This document shows positions 60,501-64,000 of a stretch of 64,000 bases of DNA, one piece after another (within the stretch, counting starts at the first letter, position 1; each line of letters begins with the position of its first letter). Where the stretch lies: assembly GCA_036268075.1 (NCBI GenBank), contig DATAUV010000114.1, positions 19,876 to 83,875 on the forward strand, read 5' to 3'. The DNA is from DATARH01 sp036268075 (lineage in GTDB: Bacteria > Pseudomonadota > Alphaproteobacteria > ATCC43930 > CGMCC-115725). Made by a program: the position numbers and the translations under genes. Below the pieces are notes generated by a model. The model ran no database searches, was not told the DNA's origin, and worked only from the letters and a program-made list of their open reading frames with translations.

Positions 60501-61417
60501 TCCTGCCCGGCCGCCTCGAAGCGGAGCTGGACGCCGCGCTGGCGATGGCCGAGGACCCGGCCGCCGCGCCGGCCGAGCGCGCCGAGATGCTGATGGAGAT
60601 CGCGCTGGGGCTCCAGCAGCGGCCGAGGACCGAGGACCATCTGTTCGGCGCCGTCGCGCTGTACGACCGCGCACTGGAGCTGTGCCCGGAGGCCGAGCCG
60701 CTGCTGCGCGCACGCCTCTCGGCCCGGCGCGGCACCGCGTTGCAGGCGATCCCCGAGGACGGCACCGCGTCGATCGAGGCGGCGCGCCGGGCCTATGACG
60801 AGGCGCTGCCGGTGCTCGCCGAGCAGGGCCGGCCGGAGGAGGTCGCCGAGGTCGAGATGAACCTCGGTCTCGTCATCCAATACCTCGCCGGCGCCGGCCG
60901 CGCCCGCATCACCGACGCGATCGCCGCGTATCAGCGCGCCCTGCGCATTTTCGACCGCGCCCGGTTTCCGGCCGAGTTCGCGATCCTGCAAAACAACCTC
61001 GCCGCCGCGTTCCTGTCGATGCCGGCGGTCGACGAAGCCGGCAAGATGCGCGAGGCGCTGGCGGTCCAGGCGTTCGAGGAAGGGCTCAAGACAGTCAACC
61101 TGACCGACCACCCGTCGGAATACGCGATGCTGCAGAACAATCTCGGCAACGCGCTGCAATACGCCGCGAGCGGCCATCCGCTCGACAACAACCACCGCGC
61201 GATCGAGGCCTATGACGAGGCGCTCAAGGTCCGCACCCGTGAGACGACGCCCATCGAATACGCCAACACGATCGCCAACAAGGCCAACTGCCTGATCAAT
61301 CTCGGCGAGCCTGCCGCGGCCCGGAGCTATCTCGAAGAGGCCCGGGCGATCTTCGCCGACCGGGGCGACCGGGCCAAGGCGCACATCGTCGCCGAAACCC
61401 TGGCGGAGCTCGGCTAG
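60497..61417 (+). CDS. TPR-repeat protein of the hydrogenase operon
   Basis: A 306-aa all-helical protein with repeated tetratricopeptide units (for example AVALYDRALELCPEAEPLLRAR, DAIAAYQRALRIFDRARFPAEF, IEAYDEALKVRTRETTPIEY, each followed by NNLG or NKAN). TPR proteins bind partners; here it probably helps assembly of the hydrogenase. The ATG overlaps the upstream stop (ATGA). Homologues next to group 2 hydrogenases are known to me in general terms but I cannot give a named function. Confidence 0.85.
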   Translation: MILPGRLEAELDAALAMAEDPAAAPAERAEMLMEIALGLQQRPRTEDHLFGAVALYDRALELCPEAEPLLRARLSARRGTALQAIPEDGTASIEAARRAYDEALPVLAEQGRPEEVAEVEMNLGLVIQYLAGAGRARITDAIAAYQRALRIFDRARFPAEFAILQNNLAAAFLSMPAVDEAGKMREALAVQAFEEGLKTVNLTDHPSEYAMLQNNLGNALQYAASGHPLDNNHRAIEAYDEALKVRTRETTPIEYANTIANKANCLINLGEPAAARSYLEEARAIFADRGDRAKAHIVAETLAELG

Positions 61418-61419
61418 CG

Positions 61420-61884
61420 ATGGAGCTGACCGACGCGATCGCCGCGCTCGAAACCGAGATCGACGGTTGGACCGGCGCGCCGCGCGACACCGCCCGCGCC
61501 TATCGCCGCGCGATCGACGCGCTGCACGAGGAGGCGCTGCGCCGCCTCGTCCGCACGCTGCGCGACGCCGGCGCCGCCCTCGCGCTGCGCGAGGCGGCGG
61601 CGGACCCGGTTGTCTACGCGGTATTGCGCCACCACGGCATCCTCAAGCCGAGCATCGCCGAGCGGGTCGAGGCGGCGCTCGAAACCGTGCGGCCGGTGCT
61701 CGCCGAACACGGCGGCAATGTCGAGTTGGTGCGCGTCGACCCGCCGGCCGCGTCGATCCGCTTTCTCGGCGCCTGCACCCATTGCCCGGCCGCGACGCTG
61801 ACGATCGACGCGGCGGTCAAGACCGCGGTGACGGCCGCGTGCCCCGAGATCACCGAGATCGTGCAGGTGCGGGGCGCGGCATGA
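61420..61884 (+). CDS. NifU C-terminal domain-like protein
   Basis: A 154-aa protein. The second half is the NifU-C/Nfu scaffold: RPVLAEHGGNVELVRVD and the cluster-binding CxxC in LGACTHCPAATLTIDAAV. The first half is a helical extension absent from plain Nfu. It may deliver iron-sulfur clusters to HupS or the HiPIP-like protein. It starts 2 bp after the TPR stop, and its TGA overlaps the NHL gene start. Confidence 0.9.
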   Translation: MELTDAIAALETEIDGWTGAPRDTARAYRRAIDALHEEALRRLVRTLRDAGAALALREAAADPVVYAVLRHHGILKPSIAERVEAALETVRPVLAEHGGNVELVRVDPPAASIRFLGACTHCPAATLTIDAAVKTAVTAACPEITEIVQVRGAA

Positions 61885-62936
61885 GGGTGTCGCTCGCCCA
61901 GCCGCACCGCCTCATGACCCCCGAGCCGCCGCGCCCGCTGCTCGCACCCGAGGGCGCCCGCGTGATCCTCGGCGGCACCGATGCGCTCGCCGAACCGGTG
62001 CGCCCGGCCGCGCACACCCTCTTCGGCCCGCGTGGCGTCGCGATGGCCGAGAGCGGCGCGGTCTTCGTCTGCGACACCGGCCACCACCGCCTGCTGGTGT
62101 GGCGCGAGACGCCGACCGAAGACCTGACCCCGGCCGATTTCGTCATCGGCCAGCCCGATCTGGCGAGCGAAGGCCGCCGCATGCTCAACGTGCCGAGCGG
62201 GATCGCGGTCGGCGGCGACGTGCTCGCGGTCGCCGATGCGTGGAACCACCGCATCCTCGTGTGGCACCGCCTGCCGAGCCGCGCGAACCAGCCGCCCGAC
62301 GTGATCCTCGGCGGCCTCGGCGAGCCCGCCGCCGACACGCTCAACTGGTGCTACGGCGTCGCGATCGCCGACGGCCGCCTCTACGTCGCCGACACCGGCA
62401 ATCGCCGCGTCCTGGTCTGGAACACGATCCCGCAGTCGAGCGCCGCTCCGGCCGACGAGGTGATCGGGCAGCCGGGTTTCACCACCCGCGACCTCGGCGA
62501 TCTGCGCTGGCCGCACGGGCTCGCCGTCGCCAACGGGCGCCTCTTCATCGCCGATGCCGGCACCAGCCGCATCGTCGCGGGCGACCTGATCCTCGGCCAG
62601 GACGGGCCGGCGGGCACGGACCACAATCGCGGCGCCTACGACCCGACCGCCGCCAGCCTCAGCATGCCCTACGGCATCGCCGCGCCGGGCGATTGCCTGA
62701 TCGCCGCGGACACGGCGAATTCGCGGCTCGTCGGCTACGATTTCATCGAGATCGAAACCGGGATGCCGGCCGACCGGCTCGCCGGGCAGCGGTGGTTTCA
62801 CGACAAGGGCGAGAACCGCTGGGAGCGGCCCGGCCGCGACACGCTGTGCTGGCCCTATGGCGTCGCGTCGTGCGGCGGCACCGTGCTGATCGCCGATTCC
62901 GGCAACAACCGCGTGTTGCTGTGGGACGCGGCATGA
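61881..62936 (+). CDS. NHL-repeat beta-propeller protein of the hydrogenase operon
   Basis: A 351-aa protein built of about six NHL-type repeats. Each carries a GVA/GIA strand and a D-x-x-N/H-x-R-[LIV] turn: CDTGHHRLLVW, ADAWNHRILVW, ADTGNRRVLVW, ADAGTSRIVAG, ADTANSRLVGY and ADSGNNRVLLW. There is no signal peptide. It probably forms a cytoplasmic propeller that docks to a partner, perhaps the hydrogenase or a cofactor-insertion complex. It overlaps both neighbours by 4 bp (ATGA). Confidence 0.88.
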   Translation: MRVSLAQPHRLMTPEPPRPLLAPEGARVILGGTDALAEPVRPAAHTLFGPRGVAMAESGAVFVCDTGHHRLLVWRETPTEDLTPADFVIGQPDLASEGRRMLNVPSGIAVGGDVLAVADAWNHRILVWHRLPSRANQPPDVILGGLGEPAADTLNWCYGVAIADGRLYVADTGNRRVLVWNTIPQSSAAPADEVIGQPGFTTRDLGDLRWPHGLAVANGRLFIADAGTSRIVAGDLILGQDGPAGTDHNRGAYDPTAASLSMPYGIAAPGDCLIAADTANSRLVGYDFIEIETGMPADRLAGQRWFHDKGENRWERPGRDTLCWPYGVASCGGTVLIADSGNNRVLLWDAA

Positions 62937-64000
62937 ACATCGAAATCCGTGTCCGCGGCCGCGTCCAAGGGGTCGGGTTCCGGCCGGCGGTGTGGCGGCT
63001 CGCGCAGGAAATGGCGCTGTCGGGGGAAGTGCTCAACGACGGCGAGGGGGTGCTGATCCGGGTCGCCGGCGACGATTCGGCAATCCGCCGGCTGCTCGCC
63101 CGGCTGCGCGACGAGGCCCCGCCCCTCGCCCGCATCGAGCACATCGAAAGCCGCCGTCTCGCGGCCCCGCTTGCCCCGGGCTTCCGCATCGTCGAGAGCC
63201 ACCCGGGCGACGCGCGCACCGAGATCGCCGCCGATGCGAGTATCTGCGCCGATTGCGCCGCCGAAATCCTCGACCCGTACCAGCGCCGCTATCGCTATCC
63301 CTTCGCCACCTGCACCAATTGCGGCCCGCGCTTCAGCATCGCGACCGGCATCCCCTATGACCGCGCCGCGACGACGATGGCCGCCTTCCCGCTCTGCCCC
63401 GAATGCGGCCGGGAATACGCCAATCCCGCCGACCGCCGCTTCCATGCCGAAGCCACCGCCTGCCACGCTTGCGGCCCGCGCGCGCGGCTCGTGCGCTGCG
63501 ACGGGCGCGCAGTGACGTTTGAGACGTTCTCGATGCTCGACGATTGCGACGCGGTCTGCACCCTTGTCCAGCGCGGCCATATCGTCGCCATCAAAGGCAT
63601 CGGCGGCTATCAGCTCGCCTGCGACGCCACCAACCAAGGCGCGGTCGTGAGGCTCCGCGCCGGCAAGCACCGCGAGACCAAGCCCTTCGCCCTGATGGCC
63701 CGAGACCTCGACATCATCCGCGCCTATGCGCTTATAGATCCGACGGAGGCCGGCGCGCTGACCAGCCCCGCCGCCCCGATCGTGCTGCTGCGCAAGGCCG
63801 GCACGCCGGTCGCCGACGGGATCGCCCCGGGCCTCGGCACGCTCGGTTTCATGCTGCCCAGCACGCCGCTGCATGTGCTGACGCTGCGCCGCATGACGCG
63901 CCCGATCGTGCTGACCAGCGGCAATTCGACCGACGAGCCGCAAATCATCGACGACACCGAGGCTCTGGCGCGGCTCGGCGGCATCGCCGAATTCGCCCTG
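62933..64000 (+). CDS. hypF: Carbamoyltransferase HypF, 3' part outside window
   Basis: HypF makes the thiocarboxamide precursor of the CN ligands of the NiFe centre. The visible 356 residues contain the acylphosphatase domain (RGRVQGVGFRPAVWRLA), the two zinc-finger pairs (CADCAAEI...CTNCGPRFSI and CPECGREY...CHACGPRARL), and the start of the YrdC-like domain (IVAIKGIGGYQLACDATN and KPFALMARDLD). The frame stays open to the last base, so the Kae1-like catalytic domain lies beyond. The ATG overlaps the NHL gene stop. Confidence 0.95.
   Translation, partial: MNIEIRVRGRVQGVGFRPAVWRLAQEMALSGEVLNDGEGVLIRVAGDDSAIRRLLARLRDEAPPLARIEHIESRRLAAPLAPGFRIVESHPGDARTEIAADASICADCAAEILDPYQRRYRYPFATCTNCGPRFSIATGIPYDRAATTMAAFPLCPECGREYANPADRRFHAEATACHACGPRARLVRCDGRAVTFETFSMLDDCDAVCTLVQRGHIVAIKGIGGYQLACDATNQGAVVRLRAGKHRETKPFALMARDLDIIRAYALIDPTEAGALTSPAAPIVLLRKAGTPVADGIAPGLGTLGFMLPSTPLHVLTLRRMTRPIVLTSGNSTDEPQIIDDTEALARLGGIAEFAL

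Overview
The window is high-GC bacterial chromosome with about 50 protein genes, one tRNA-Arg(ACG), no rRNA, no intact insertion sequence and no CRISPR array. Gene content suggests a soil- or water-type alphaproteobacterium: TRAP and ABC uptake systems, many flavin monooxygenases, hydantoinase-type enzymes, an MHYT hybrid kinase, and several families of dispersed intergenic palindromes of the kind common in Alphaproteobacteria. I cannot name genus or family from this sequence alone.

Layout. 1-5.9 kb: a cut-off sensor kinase, an RlmI-like rRNA methyltransferase, a DUF1906 lipoprotein, fdhD, tRNA-Arg, a secreted trypsin-like protease and an AT-richer patch with one small orphan gene. 5.9-14.3 kb: a palindrome-rich gap, a TonB-dependent receptor, the 3' relic of a lost solute-binding gene, a sugar-type ABC importer without its ATPase, a MAPEG protein and an Fsr-type exporter. 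14.3-26.8 kb: small-molecule metabolism (enoyl reductase, alpha/beta hydrolase, two luciferase-like oxidoreductases, SDR, lactonase, hydroxypyruvate isomerase, SurE, VOC proteins, GST) and one large unrecognised protein. 26.8-27.3 kb: a gene graveyard with two unrelated relics. 27.4-36.2 kb: a TRAP transporter with fused membrane subunits, enoyl-CoA hydratase, and hyuA/hyuB split by a PIN-type toxin-antitoxin module. 36.4-43.8 kb: three NtaA/DszA-type flavin monooxygenases with an FMN reductase, GST, DMT exporter and TauE-like permease, suggesting use of organosulfur or aminopolycarboxylate compounds. 43.8-51.6 kb: DKNYY protein, metalloprotease-like repeat protein, CaiB-type CoA-transferase, VOC protein, recQ and a flavoprotein. 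51.7-57.0 kb: two large multi-domain histidine kinases whose genes overlap.

57.15-64.0 kb is the most interesting region: a tightly packed operon for a group 2a-type uptake [NiFe]-hydrogenase. The order is small subunit, large subunit, a HiPIP-like iron-sulfur protein, maturation protease, TPR protein, NifU-C-like protein, NHL-repeat protein, and hypF running off the window. The small subunit lacks a Tat signal. By eye it shows Asn in place of one proximal-cluster cysteine and Gln in place of the usual distal-cluster histidine. The HiPIP-like protein is a candidate dedicated electron acceptor.

A second theme is intergenic architecture. At least six families of dispersed inverted repeats occupy most gene-free gaps. 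One is built of variable numbers of an 8-bp unit. Another is a nested palindrome whose first bases supply the stop codon of the gene before it.
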